Below, one piece after another: positions 33,725-46,047 of a stretch of DNA of 64,000 nucleotides (the first letter of the stretch is position 1; every line of letters begins with the position of its first letter). The translations under genes and the position numbers were made by a program. This DNA comes from Hirudo medicinalis. Taxonomy: Eukaryota; Annelida; Clitellata; Hirudinida; Hirudinidae. The stretch spans positions 1 through 64,000 of the forward strand of contig MPNW01000186.1 of NCBI GenBank assembly GCA_011800805.1. Reading direction: 5' to 3'. Under the pieces are notes generated by a model that saw only the letters and a program-made list of their open reading frames with translations, did not search any database and was not told the origin of the DNA.

Positions 33725-36440
33725 GATATCACAAAATGTTTGTTTTCAGTGTGGTTTCATAAACGGTGAACGTTGTGCTAATGTAAAGTTATTGCATGAT
33801 TGTTCTTTAAATCGAAGGTTTGTGGCTAAAAAAACCTTTCGAATGAAAATGTAATTCTACTTTGTATGATAATTTGTTGTAATATTATTTTACATCAGCT
33901 TTGTTTTTGAGATTTTTAAAAGTTATTGATAACATTGTTTAATGCATGTGAAATATTTGAATGCTTTTGCAACTTAAATTAACGTCATTAATGATGTTGC
34001 CAATAAATAGTTAATAATTGAAATTAAGCAACTTAATTCACTGATGATGTGTGAAGTGAAGCCTTTGTGTTGAGTCGAAAGTGGAAGATAAATGGCTGCT
34101 CCTTCAAGTGGTTGCTTCAAATGCTTACAAGAAATCGAAGATTTGTTCAATAAAAAGCTATCTATGCCTCCGATTGTATCTCGTGAATGAATGTTGTTAT
34201 CGTAATGACGATTGTTTATTAAGTGGTTTAATATTGTGGTTTGGTTTTGAGGACAATTTTGTTCAAATTTTAATTGAGTTAAAATGTGCACATGGGGACT
34301 TTTCTCCGGAGAATTTATTTGGAGACAAAGATAATGTACTTCGTGAATGCAAATAATTTCAACTGCAAACAACATTTCGATGTATAAAAGTGCATCAATA
34401 ATTGTTTGATAGATTCAAAACGACTCCCTGAGTCTCGACATGATAAGAAGAATGAAACGAGAATTATCAAATTTAATGAAAAGTTGATTAGGTTTCAAAG
34501 ATTATTTAAAAGTGCATTGCAATCTCTTTAAATGCACGTTGGGTCTGCCTGCGTCCGAAGAAACCCACTCGAAGCGGAGGTGAAAGACACGGTCGATTTG
34601 TTTTTCATGTGACAAAACACTATCAAGGAGTCCGTGGGCGCTCAATGTGGCCGTAAAAGCAGGAGGCCGACGACATCTAGCGTGGAAATTAAATTTATTT
34701 CAATCATCAACCTCTTAATAAGATCAGCGCACGAAAATCCTGTCGCATCGTTCGAGATGTTTCCGTGTCTTGGTCATGTTGTCTTCAGTCGAGAAGTCAA
34801 CAAGAAGAACGATGACCGAGCAGATGTTGATTGTGGAGAGTTGATGGCTCAGATCCAGAGACAGTTTTAGAGTTTTTGCAGTTAAAATGGCGCCCAATCG
34901 GTTGCTTAGAGACCAAATGACGCGACGTCGAATTAGGCTTATAACGTAATAAAATGCATAAAACTGCTCAAATCAGGGCTTTCGTGTTCAGGCAAAAAGT
35001 TCATCATGGTTTCGAGGGTTGACAATCATAAACATTAAAATGACATTAAATAAATAATTACTTTAAATGTAACTGTCAGTTAGGCTCAGAATTGTGCATT
35101 GATCGGGTGGTGAAATTTTTGTCGATTTTGTGAAAAAAATATTTGTGATTCTCAATTTTTTAACTTAAGTGCACTTCTTGTCAGTAATATCGGTGTTCAG
35201 AAATAATCCACGTTTTCGATGCTGAAAATGTTTTTAAAATATCGATGATATCAAATACAATTTTTATTTTGTAATTTATAAGTTTCTTTGTCGGATGTCC
35301 TAACGCAGCATAACGATCGACTGAATCATTGTAAGTTTAAGTTTTGTTTGAGATGCACAATAAAGGAAGGCACCTTTTAAGAAGTTGCTTCATGTCGGCA
35401 TCAAATTTCGCATGAATGAATTTTTTCTTCCCATAATTCAAGGCAGGATTTTAATTTAAGACAGAATTCGAGCAATTTAGCAAATCATCACTTTAACTGC
35501 CTCGAAGCAAATTGAAAAGCCAACTCATATTGTTCCATGCACGCCATCTCCAACCTTACATCTTCATCTGCCTGACAAATTAATGGTTGTTTAATTCCTC
35601 ACACGTCTCTCATTCCCCTCCTTCCTTCTTTCATTTCATTTAATACAACATTTCGGTTTTAATCATTTCAAAACGGTCCCCTGAAATCTTGGATGTTCAA
35701 ATTACAGGCCTTAAGAACGTTTGGTTACTCGTTACTCGGATTTTAATTACTCCTGCATCAACACGCGGTAAAACAACAGGAGTTAATCAACTTTTCATTC
35801 CAAAACTCTGGCCTGTAATCTTTCTGAACTTTCAGTAATTAAAGCATTTGTTTGCAAAACTTTCAGGAATAATAATAATAGTCATCATCATCATCATCAC
35901 CATCGTCTTAATTATTGTTATTAGCGTTATTTTAACGTGATATTATAACAATTCTAATTTAAATATTAAAACAATAATAAATACAACAACAGTAACAGAC
36001 CTCTTGTACGATGAAGTTGCTTTGTTTTTAACTTTCTTCATCGACGAAAAGTGGGTTTTGAATTTTGATGAATTTTGATTACAAAATAATGAAGACAAAT
36101 TGTTTGGAGGAATTTTTAATCTTCCGTGTTTGCATCAGATTACATTATCACGTGAAACGCCAAATGCAACATTTGCTCAATTTGCTTCAACCGGAAGCAC
36201 AGGAAGTTTGAATAATTTAAAGATTCCAACTGCTCACTTCTAATTGGACGATTGTTCTGCCCAGTGAAATCGTTACGGTCGGCCACTCATTCCAATTAAC
36301 GCAATTTCCAAGAGCACCTTGCGACACGGTTGATTGGGATTTATGAAGCCCTCCATAATGTGCCATCTTTTTTCCACATTTCTAAAGATTAATGGGACTA
36401 CGAGCGGCAGTGGACTCCTTTGGACTCAGCATCACCTTCC
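33725..36440. other. Intergenic between PIGK and the homeobox gene
   Basis: 2.7 kb, AT-rich, with no coding region that I can support. A 79-codon open stretch at 34634-34870 has no recognisable features. A short trinucleotide run (ATC)n lies at ~35885. The last 200 bp hold homeodomain-type TAATTG and CAATTAA motifs upstream of the promoter at 36441. It probably contains regulatory DNA for the homeobox gene. Confidence 0.4.
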
Positions 36441-36510
36441 GGAGAGAGAGGAGAGAGGAGCCCTTCTCGACTATAAAAGGCGACATTTTGCGCTTGGTTG
36501 AACTTCTTGC
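36441..36510 (+). promoter_or_regulatory. GAGA/TATA core promoter of the homeobox gene
   Basis: TATAAAAG at 36473-36480 sits 15-30 bp downstream of a GA-rich tract (GGAGAGAGAGGAGAGAGGAG, 36441-36460), which resembles arthropod GAGA-factor sites. Transcription should start near 36505, about 200 bp upstream of the exon with the ATG at 36712. A 5' UTR intron ends at the TTTCCAG acceptor at 36705. Confidence 0.65.
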
Positions 36511-36711
36511 ACGAGTTGAACTTGGTTCAAAGGTCGGGGGTCATTTCAAGGAGTTCAAGATGGCCTGATAATGACATCACCTCCATTGCTTCATCGATTG
36601 TGAAATGTTAATAGTTGAATTTTTGGTCATTTGTAATTTTTTTGTAATTTAATATTTTAAGTTATTGAATTTTTGAAAGAATTGAAATTTATAATTCGTT
36701 TCCAGACTAAA

Positions 36712-39700
36712 ATGTACGGAAGACAATATCCTCCATTCATCGGTCTCTTCAATCATCCATGTGAGTTGTTTTGTCATCTATAATCTAAATTTGATGTTTA
36801 TGATGACGATGACGAGTGTTAATTAACTCATTCACCTTGAATATGATGACGAACATTAAGACTAGGACATGAGAGGAGCATTTCAAGTAAAAGTTCGAAC
36901 GAATAAACAAAGGTTTTACTTCGTCAATGAGAAACACATTCTTGCATCGAATGTTTGCGAGGTTTTCATTTAAAACTTTTTATCGAACATTAACCTATTC
37001 AATCGTTCGGAGACGAAATTCTACAATTAAGTGTCAACTTTCAAATGTTCTGCATCGAAAATAATTTGAAGATACATTAGTATTAATCATAATAAAAATA
37101 ATAATAAATAATTATAATAATAATAATATTACATTAATAAAATTATACATCACATTCCGGAAAATGCTTCTAAACTGAAAACCAGTGGAGTATTCAAAAG
37201 GGTTATTCTCATCAAGATTTATCAAAGGAGGACAGAGAAGATTGCAAAAATTTGTGGCTTCAAAAACGAAAAGAACTCAAATCAAAAGGTGGGCCAACAA
37301 GTGGACAACACGAATAAGGGTACAACCAGGGTCCTTCCACGCCATTGTCCATAGGAGGAAAGATGCCCAATGACTGCTTCTTATCCACTCTGCTCGTCAT
37401 GAAGAACAACGTGAAATTTATATGGACTCGATTGAAAATATATTGAGAGCGACAGAATATTTAAGAAACAATTACGTTGTTGAAATGTCATAGTTTAGAA
37501 ATTTTAACTTCAGTCCCGCGGTGNACGTGAAATTTATATGGACTCGATTGAAAATATATTGAGAGCGACAGAATATTTAAGAAACAATTACGTTGTTGAA
37601 ATGTCATAGTTTAGAAATTTTAACTTCAGTCCCGCGGTGATCCCGAGCCATGTTGGGACTCTTCAAATTTTTCGGTGATATATGGACTTTTGATTGTTTT
37701 GGTCAGGAAAATAAAAATAATAATAATGATGATAATAATAATAATGATAATAATAATAACAATAATAACAATGTTACATTAATGACGTTTTCAGCATTTT
37801 TTAAAGGATTAATTTTCTAAAAACACGAGTCCATATATTGAATATGGATGTCAATATGAATATGAGTCCAGAAAGGAATTGAAGTTGATTTAACAACTGA
37901 AATTTACTTATTAGTTGGAAACAATTCAATCAAAATATTAAACCAAATTAAATAAAAAATAATATAATAATGGTTATAAAATATATGCTTAATATTGTTA
38001 CGTTCAATCCATCCTCTCGACCACCAAATAATCATGCATATAATAATTAAATAGTAATTTATAATAATACATCAGTAATTCGTAATAATTAATCAATAAT
38101 TCATAATACTTAATCAGTAATTTGAAATAATTAACCAGTAATTTTTAATTAACGACGCTTAAACAAGTTGAAAACGTCCTCTTCAGTGACTTGAAAGTAA
38201 AAATTGTGGACATTTCAGAATTCAATAAGAAATCAATAAGTCGGAATTGATTGTTAATCCAAGTTAATGAATCAATAAGTGGAACAACTGCTTTACTGTT
38301 ACATTTATTTTCATCAACAACCGTAAGCATCAGAATGGCTCTCATCGATTTTAATTTGATACCTCAGTACAAGTATTCTGAACAAGTTGATCGAGGGATG
38401 ACGATGATGACGGAGGGCTTTATGGCAATGATGAGAGCAATTATCGGAGAGAAAGATTCAAGTGATGTCCGCATGATGGAAGTTGGATTGAATAAGAGAT
38501 GTAAAGACCACCTGGAGTAACATCCTCACATCAATTGACTGCATTATGCCATTATATAAAGAAGCCAGATATGCCATCCGATGATGACGATAATGGTGGT
38601 GGTGGTGTTGATGATGACGATGACGATGACGATGACGATGACTATGATGATGATTATGATGATGATGATGAATGATGATGATGATGATGATGAATGATGA
38701 TGATGATGGATGATGATGATGATGATGATGANTGCTGCTGATGGTGATGGTGATGGTGATGGTGATGGTGATGGTGATGGTGATGGTGATGGTGATGGTG
38801 ATGGTGATGGTGATGGTGATGGTGATGGTGATGGTGGTAGTGATGTTGGTGAGCGTTTGTGATGGTGATGTACGGGTAACTTGTTTGTTTTGTGGCGTTG
38901 CTAAAAATGTTTCATCTTCTTCATGCTGCAATTGTAACTATTAATTTTGCTATTAATATAAATAGGGTAATTATTAATATTATCATTAAAATCAATACTA
39001 TCATTAAAACTGTAACTGTTAATGTTATTATTATAATTATTCATTAGCGTCAGTTAATTTGCGATCAAAGTCATCTCTGCTCTTTTAAAGTTTCCCGGGT
39101 GGAACTCACGCCATGTTTTCTTTTTGAAATAATTCGTTTATTATTCTTCACCATAATTTCTCTCCATTAATTCGAAGAAATCCGGCAAACATTCCAGAAT
39201 AGATTATCGTCTGCACATTTCCTTATTGCATTTTCATAAAAGTAACAAATTAATTATTCAGTTATTTATTAAACTAAATATTATAAAGGACATGTCACGT
39301 ACTTGGACGTCATTTCATCGATCATTCATTTGGAATGAAAAACAAATAATTACAAAATATTAATTAGCTGACTAAAAGTGAAACCAACCAAAATAATCGG
39401 GCAGTTTTTTAACAAAAGTCGACGTAATGCAAAAGAAGATCAGACTGAAATTAACTGAACAATTGAATATTAAAAGTCAAAGTTTCAAATCAAATTTTTA
39501 AATTAACAGTTAATTAATTGGTAGCAATAAATTCATAGTTATTAAAAGTAGCAGTTCAACTTAGGCGAACTTAGATCCTCGAACTTTGAGACTAATTTTG
39601 TGTTCCTCTGCAACATTCCTTGCGATGTTTTAACCGATTCCGTTAGCCTTGTATTTTCAGACAATTTTTCAGTTACCTTTATTCTCGTGTTCTTTTTTCT

Positions 39701-42700
39701 TTTCTTTTTTTTTTTATTGACAAGTTGATTCATGTTCCTTTATTTTTAGGAGGACCTGGAAGTATCATGCGTCTTTTTTAGTCATCCACACTCTTTTCTC
39801 AAGTCTTAAATGGTTCCTGGTGAAAGGACAAATTTTAATTGTAAAAAACTTCAGACTTTCCACATAAAAGCAGAAGCGCTTATAACGACATCCATTTCAT
39901 TTGCGCACGATTAAGACTGCTTTCGAAAACAAGTTAAAACTTTTTGCTTTTTGACTGCCTTATAATAACTTCTTTCGAACACCTCTGCGTTTCTGAAAAT
40001 TTATGGATCTGGTGCTCCTCTGTCCATGGTAGAAAATCCACTGTGGATCAACGAATTTGCAAAATTAGACCAACATATATCGTTCAGGTCAAACGCTGAC
40101 AACTTTGCCATACTATTCCATTTGGAACTGGATATCCTCCTCGACAAGCCCCCCCACCATCAAGAAGCTGTCCTTCCTAGTGATGCGAGCTTGAAATATT
40201 TCACATTTTTGATTTTTTTTTTAATATTTCAAGAGGCCAAAAAAATACAAAAAAAAAGAATCTCAAATAAACTTTTAGAAATTTAAAAACTTTTGTGGTT
40301 TTTATGATATTTGTGATTTTAAAACTTTGGCATTAATTGTTTGTTCCCTTTTTGACCGTAACACTTTGAAAACACCGGTTTTTGTCCGCAAGCAAGAGTA
40401 GTTTATTTTTACAATACTGGTTTCTTATCCAAGAATGGATAACCATATTGAATGTAAAAAGTATCCACTTAACATTAAACAAAAACACCTTCCTAGATTC
40501 AAGAAAACAAATCCAATTCGGTTTTCTAAAAATATCGGTGATACTGATGCAGTAGCTAATGAAAGTATTGTGATCGTTTCTAGCGAGGAAAGTGATATGA
40601 TTGTAAATGATGCCACAACATTTCAGAAAGATGATAATTCAGAGAAGCTTGCTGCATGTTCAAGCACAGCAGCTTGTACAATGGATTCATTCATTGATCG
40701 TATTAATGATCAAGAGCAAATTGAAGTGGATGGGGCTACTCGCCCGAGCAATTTATGGATCTGGTGCTCCTCTGTCCATGGTAGAAAATCCACTGTGGAT
40801 CAACGAATTTGCAAAATTAGACCAACATATAGAATGTGAAACTCTGGTAATGCGGAGCTCCAGCAAAGATTCCTCGGAGGAGTGACCCCGTCTTCAAGCG
40901 TTTCGGCCCTGATATCCTGACGCTTTCTGGGGTTGCGCCGCAACTGAAAGTCGGCCTCTTGTTTCGCCGTTTATGTAGGCCTAGCATGCGCCGACTTGAG
41001 AGGAAACCTCTCGCCGACCTGACAGGGGGACCTCGCTTCCTACCACTGGTTGCTTAATGGAGACATGCTATTAGGTGTCTCGTTTTGTCCACAACCAATG
41101 GGAAACCGTTTCGGCAGCCTTCGACATTTGTTCCATAACTTTGTTCCTCTCTCTACCTGGTAGGCTAATCTCTCTAAGGAAAGTATAACTGGACCTACCC
41201 ACCAATCCCCGTCCTCCAACTTTGATGGCAAAGAAGTGCACTCTATACCCTTTGTCAATGAGGTCCATCGTGAGTTCAGAATACCTGTCTTCTTTGAGCA
41301 CGTTGCTCTGCTCCATTCTGTCTTCCCAAGGAACTGTCAGCTCTGCTACGNNNNNNNNNNNNNNNNNNNNNNNNNNNNNNNNNNNNNNNNNNNNNNNNNN
41401 NNNNNNNNNNNNNNNNNNNNNNNNNNNNNNNNNNNNNNNNNNNNNNNNNNNNNNNNNNNNNNNNNNNNNNNNNNNNNNNNNNNNNNNNNNNNNNNNNNNN
41501 NNNNNNNNNNNNNNNNNNNNNNNNNNNNNNNNNNNNNNNNNNNNNNNNNNNNNNNNNNNNNNNNNNNNNNNNNNNNNNNNNNNNNNNNNNNNNNNNNNNN
41601 NNNNNNNNNNNNNNNNNNNNNNNNNNNNNNNNNNNNNNNNNNNNNNNNNNNNNNNNNNNNNNNNNNNNNNNNNNNNNNNNNNNNNNNNNNNNNNNNNNNN
41701 NNNNNNNNNNNNNNNNNNNNNNNNNNNNNNNNNNNNNNNNNNNNNNNNNNNNNNNNNNNNNNNNNNNNNNNNNNNNNNNNNNNNNNNNNNNNNNNNNNNN
41801 NNNNNNNNNNNNNNNNNNNNNNNNNNNNNNNNNNNNNNNNNNNNNNNNNNNNNNNNNNNNNNNNNNNNNNNNNNNNNNNNNNNNNNNNNNNNNNNNNNNN
41901 NNNNNNNNNNNNNNNNNNNNNNNNNNNNNNNNNNNNNNNNNNNNNNNNNNNNNNNNNNNNNNNNNNNNNNNNNNNNNNNNNNNNNNNNNNNNNNNNNNNN
42001 NNNNNNNNNNNNNNNNNNNNNNNNNNNNNNNNNNNNNNNNNNNNNNNNNNNNNNNNNNNNNNNNNNNNNNNNNNNNNNNNNNNNNNNNNNNNNNNNNNNN
42101 NNNNNNNNNNNNNNNNNNNNNNNNNNNNNNNNNNNNNNNNNNNNNNNNNNNNNNNNNNNNNNNNNNNNNNNNNNNNNNNNNNNNNNNNNNNNNNNNNNNN
42201 NNNNNNNNNNNNNNNNNNNNNNNNNNNNNNNNNNNNNNNNNNNNNNNNNNNNNNNNNNNNNNNNNNNNNNNNNNNNNNNNNNNNNNNNNNNNNNNNNNAT
42301 CCAATCATTTGCATTCTCCAGGAGATCTCTCCTTGGAGTTTTGCATTTACTCCTGGCATACTGAGATGCACCTTCTCGCAGAAAATACATCCTCCTCTGT
42401 AGGACGGACTCGCGAGCGTTTGCCTTTGAACAGGCTGACTCCATTGCTTCAACCAATATTTGCAATGCTTGGTTGTGTCGCCATGTATACCGACCTTGTG
42501 CTAGGGCATACTTACAACTTGATAAAACATGCCGAAGCGTCTGAACCTTTCCACAGAGCGCACATCTATAATCTTCTACCATTCCCCATTTTCGCAGGTT
42601 GTCACGAGGGGGTAGTTGCAAAAATTAGACCAACATATACTCTTCCAAGCCGGTACACGGTATCGAACAAGAAATATATCCTCACATTTTTTGTTGTGGC

Positions 42701-45700
42701 TGTTCAGCTCATCTTGAATCAGCTTGAATCTCTTAATGAATGATCTTGGCAGACATGTAGAAGATGTTGTTAAGCAATCATCCAGTATTGTTAAAGAAAT
42801 TAAAAGGAGCCGCATACTATATGGAATACTGAAATCAAAAGCTCATCCGACAAAAACCACTGTTGCATTGAAACTCCCAGTCAAAACCAGACTGGGTTCC
42901 AATGTCATTTGTTTGGAAAGTTTGGAAGAGAACAAAACTGAACTGCAACAATTGGCGGTAGATAAGTCTGAAGCCCAGACTGTCATTTTTAAAGAGATCA
43001 ATTTTAAAGGCATCAATCTTGAGTGATGTATTCTGGGATAAGCGGCATGATATTTTGACATTGTTGAATATTTTTTTTAAAACACACAATAAAACCACAA
43101 AAAACAACAAAAAAAACATATTTTTTACATCGCTAGTCCTTCCTTGTTAGTCAATATTCCTATCATCAACAAAGATATCTGAGCAATCGAGGCCAAGACG
43201 ATGTCGACGCTTGTAACTTCGCTATCGTTGCCAATGTACCGACGCTATCGGACAAGTCCGCCAATGAAGCTGCCAGGTTGGCCACCTTCAGTTCCACGGC
43301 GTCTTTTATCAAGGAAGAGCCTAACTCCGAAGCTAATCCCCGCTCTATGTGGCGTTCTCTTTGCAGAACACCACAGTCTCCCATCTCAGTATTTCTTCAT
43401 CGGATGATGATGAGTGACTGCCTCAATACATCAATACAATACATCAATTCAATACATCTTTCATTTCTAAAATCTCCAACATTCATCAATTAATTGCCGA
43501 CACCCCTCTCTCATCGTCCATCTCACCATTTCCTAACTGGCACTTCTGAGGCCAGTGCCAGTGCTTCTCACCAGTGTCGCCAGTCTCGTCGTCGTCGTCA
43601 GAGGTTCTGAAAGCTGTTTATGTATTGCCCAACAAGAAATCTCCTCTTGACCCTCATCCCAATCCTCTTGCAGAGGCTCAAGAAATACTCCATAATCGGA
43701 GGAAATTTTATTAACACAGTCGCGTTCATTATGTGATGAATTACTCCTTAATCTATATTTATTTATTTATTTATTTATTTTATTAAAGTCCGTTGCGTAA
43801 CTAGAATAATTTGGACTGATACTCCTTAATCCTTCCTCACATTCTCTTTAAACAATGTTTCAAAACCGTGTTTTTATCTCCATCTTCAAAAGCGCTCAAG
43901 TCTTCCCCCTTCTCAAAAGCCAAATCTTAACCTTAGTTCCCCTGCCAATTATGGACATACCTCCGATATTAAAACTGCTAGAGAAACTCACTCTGTCTGG
44001 AATTCGACCCAATCTCATCAAATCCTCCAACTTCTTTTGGCTTCAGACCATTATTATCTACAGGAACTGTTCTCACATCTTCAATAATTTTTCTCATACA
44101 TCATCATGACGGGCCTTGATCTCTATGCGACATTTGACACTATCAACTATCAGTTACTGATGGAATAATTCAAGACCGATTTCAGCATTGATGGTCATGC
44201 CCAGTCTTGGCTACAGTCTTACATCTTCGGTAGATCTTCAATAGGTCAAGCTTATTGACCAATATTGGCTTACTGACCAAGCCTCCATTTCCATTGAGCT
44301 TTTTGCTGGAGCTCCTCGGGGTTCTGTCCTTGGATCTTTACTTTTTACTACTTATACTTCACATTTGTCTGATATTGTTCAAAACTTCAACGTCTCATTT
44401 GACCATTATGTAGATGACATGAGCTTCTGCTTTGTCTTCCCCAGCCGTAATATCCCGACCATGCACTATTCTAAAACTCATCTCAGTTTCAAATGGCATA
44501 CCGCCCCTGACTATAAGGTAATAAAAATATAAAGGTTGTAATTATTCAGCTGTTTTGTTGATGAATTACTGAATGAATTATTAGGATCTGAGGCTTTGAT
44601 TAGGATTTAAACAAAACACTGATGATCCTATTATTAGAAAGTCAATTGATGAGCTCAGCTTCATTCTGTCCAAAGTTTTTGCCAGACCTTTGGTTGAAAT
44701 TATTCATTCCGTAACATCAACAGATGACATATGTAGCGGCGCACCAAGCAGTACAGAAGAACTGAGTGTCAGAGACTTCTTAAGAAAGAAACAGAGAAGA
44801 AATAGGACGACCTTCAACTTGTATCAGGCATGAACATTTCATTCATTTCACATTGAGCTCGTGAATGTTTGCTAAATCGTCATTTACTGAAACCCTCCGA
44901 AAAAAAAAATAAACAACAGAAAGAGCCAACCTGGTAACTAGCGTGGTAATAGAGAATAGCAGAATCCTACTTTAAAGATTTAAAAATTTATTAATTTCTT
45001 TTTTAGCTGGAAGAACTTGAGAAAACATTCAGCAAGACGAGGTATCCTGATGTTTTCACAAGGGAAGAGCTCGCCATGAAAATCCAACTGAGCGAAGCTA
45101 GAGTTCAGGTGATCTTCGGCCTGCCATTTTATAATTTAGTTTGGCTTTATTTAATTTATACCATACCGTTTACATCTATTTAGTCATTAAATCAATAAAA
45201 ATTCAACGTTTCCATGTACAAATAGGTGTGGTTTCAAAACAGACGAGCAAAATGGAGGAAATGTGAAAAGAATGTTTCAGAGGCAGAAGGCAAAGTGGAA
45301 GAGCAGAGCAATGAAGATTCCAACACGAAGATTTCTCTTTCAGAATCACAGGAGTCATCCAAGTCCTCGAGCCACACACCCATGACATCAGCTGTTGACA
45401 TCCTCAAAACAGCCACATCATCTACATCATCTTCCCCAGCTGCTCAACCCATCCCAAACGATGTTCCACTTTTTCCTATCACAACTTTTCCTTCCATTCC
45501 AGATGTACTTCCGCAAACCTCCACTGAGCTTTCATCATTCCCGCCATTTTATCCCCTCTTCACTAGTTTTTTCATCCCGCAAATTCTTCAGTTTCCTCAA
45601 GTTACTCATGAATATTCATCGCAAACAAGGCAGAGATATTTTCCAGGATTTCATCAAACAATTGAACCTGGAAATGCTTGCTTGACAAACTCCCAGTTAT

Positions 45701-45713
45701 GTCCGCCACTGAG
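36712..45713 (+). CDS. Drgx: Paired-type (Q50) homeodomain transcription factor, Drgx-like
   Basis: Four exons: 36712-36760 ([16 protein letters not shown]), 44724-44827, 45007-45108, 45226-45713, with phases that agree. The N-terminus resembles the start of DRGX, and exon 2 ends [17 protein letters not shown], very close to the DRGX homeodomain entry. The homeodomain continues [46 protein letters not shown]. Gln is at position 50 and the intron before VWFQN is where paired-class genes have it. DRGX specifies nociceptive sensory neurons in vertebrates and affects neuronal targeting in flies. The C-terminal half of exon 4 is Ser/Pro/Phe-rich. Intron 2 has a GC donor (CAG/GCATGA). The end of the gene is unresolved: exon 4 closes on a strong GTGAGC donor, but no downstream acceptor keeps a long frame open. 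ALX or ARX relatives are the alternative. Confidence 0.82.
37180..37380 (+). mobile_element. Retrotransposon-like ORF fragment
   Basis: One frame reads [20 protein letters not shown], then [10 protein letters not shown], the charged helix that often precedes the 'RNGQ' box in LINE-encoded proteins. No intact element can be delimited. Confidence 0.3.
37409..37639. repeat. Exact 115-bp direct repeat flanking a single N
   Basis: 37409-37523 and 37525-37639 are identical (ACGTGAAATTTATATGG to CCCGCGGTG), with one N between. As at 10878, this looks like unmerged contig overlap, not real duplication. Confidence 0.85.
38581..38850. repeat. Compound GATGAT/GGTGAT microsatellite
   Basis: GATGAT-type repeats up to ~38731, a single N at 38732, then about 15 units of GGTGAT at ~38744-38835. 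The N marks a gap inside the repeat, so its true length is unknown. Confidence 0.95.
39998..40078 (+). repeat. 81-bp copy of a hAT transposase segment
   Basis: Identical to 40750-40830. It begins AATTTATGGATCTGGTGC and ends at CCAACATAT, precisely the point where a LINE is inserted in the hAT element at 40830. The sequence beyond 40078 is unrelated to either element. Confidence 0.85.
40831..42617 (-). mobile_element. 5'-truncated non-LTR retrotransposon nested in the hAT element
   Basis: Minus-strand ORF ending at 41071. Before the run of N it reads [18 protein letters not shown], then [19 protein letters not shown] with the C-x2-C, H-x4-C zinc-binding pattern of LINE reverse transcriptases, and [14 protein letters not shown]. 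After the N it reads [16 protein letters not shown] and [16 protein letters not shown], the usual C-terminus of such ORFs. The 3' UTR is 40831-41070. It is flanked by a ~20-bp target-site duplication, GCAAAATTAGACCAACATAT, at 40811-40830 and 42618-42638 (one extra A). This proves insertion into the transposon by target-primed reverse transcription. Clade not determined. Confidence 0.85.
41351..42298. other. Assembly gap (948 N)
   Basis: Run of N inside the LINE. Any frame drawn across it is artificial. Confidence 1.
43860..44520 (+). mobile_element. Degraded LINE reverse transcriptase (CR1/L2-like)
   Basis: In shifting frames one reads [23 protein letters not shown] (RT block 3-4 region, family LDLSAAFDTIDH), [20 protein letters not shown] (block with P-Q/R-G-S-V-L-G) and HYVDDMS (the catalytic Y-x-D-D). 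Stops and frameshifts show that it is dead. A further upstream fragment may begin at ~43190. It lies in intron 1 of the homeobox gene. Confidence 0.8.
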
Positions 45714-46047
45714 GTGAGCTTTCTTCAATTCGATAAAAATGTCTCAAAACTTGAGACAAGCCTTCGTCTTGCATATTAAGTATTCTGTCTCCAAATCAAA
45801 TAAGAGCCGTATAATCCAATGATAATATTTAGTTAGGTTTGATTACATCGTTAGAATTAGGGATTTATAAAGAAATTTGTCACCGGGTTGTTAACCAAGA
45901 GCCGGGAGTCCATCTCCTCGACAGACTCAACGGACATCATCTGATGACTTTTTGCTTTTCCAGGACCAAATTAAATTGACTTGGTTGCTATAAGTGTACT
46001 GGGGTGTCCTCAATTTTTTGGAGGTAAATAAATCCCCAGTTAGAATC

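Larger units (their letters stand above)
40435..43026 (+). mobile_element. hAT-family transposon remnant, interrupted by a LINE
   Basis: The left part (40435-40830) encodes [20 protein letters not shown]. The right part (42618-43026) resumes [17 protein letters not shown], then [18 protein letters not shown] and [18 protein letters not shown]. These are the consecutive landmarks of BED-finger/DUF659-type hAT transposases. Removing 40831-42617 plus one copy of the target repeat joins them. The element is dead: the usual TRWGS reads TRLGS, frames are broken (for example after [13 protein letters not shown] near 42710), and the BED finger and C-terminal dimerisation region are missing. Subterminal inverted matches (TTTTGTGGTTTTTATG at ~40292 and the reverse near 43090) may mark its ends. 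It lies in intron 1 of the homeobox gene. Confidence 0.7.

Noticed and set aside
34634..34870. 78-codon plus-strand frame
   Set aside because: No ATG supported by context, no recognisable motif.
41071..42621. Very long open frames (340-516 codons) on both strands
   Set aside because: They are produced by the 948-base run of N; only the ends on the minus strand have real LINE sequence.
36712..44640. Joining the first homeobox exon to the upstream reading frame [11 protein letters not shown] at 44650
   Set aside because: The phase would create a stop at the junction; the acceptor at 44723 gives a clean in-frame join and the expected Drgx-like N-terminus.
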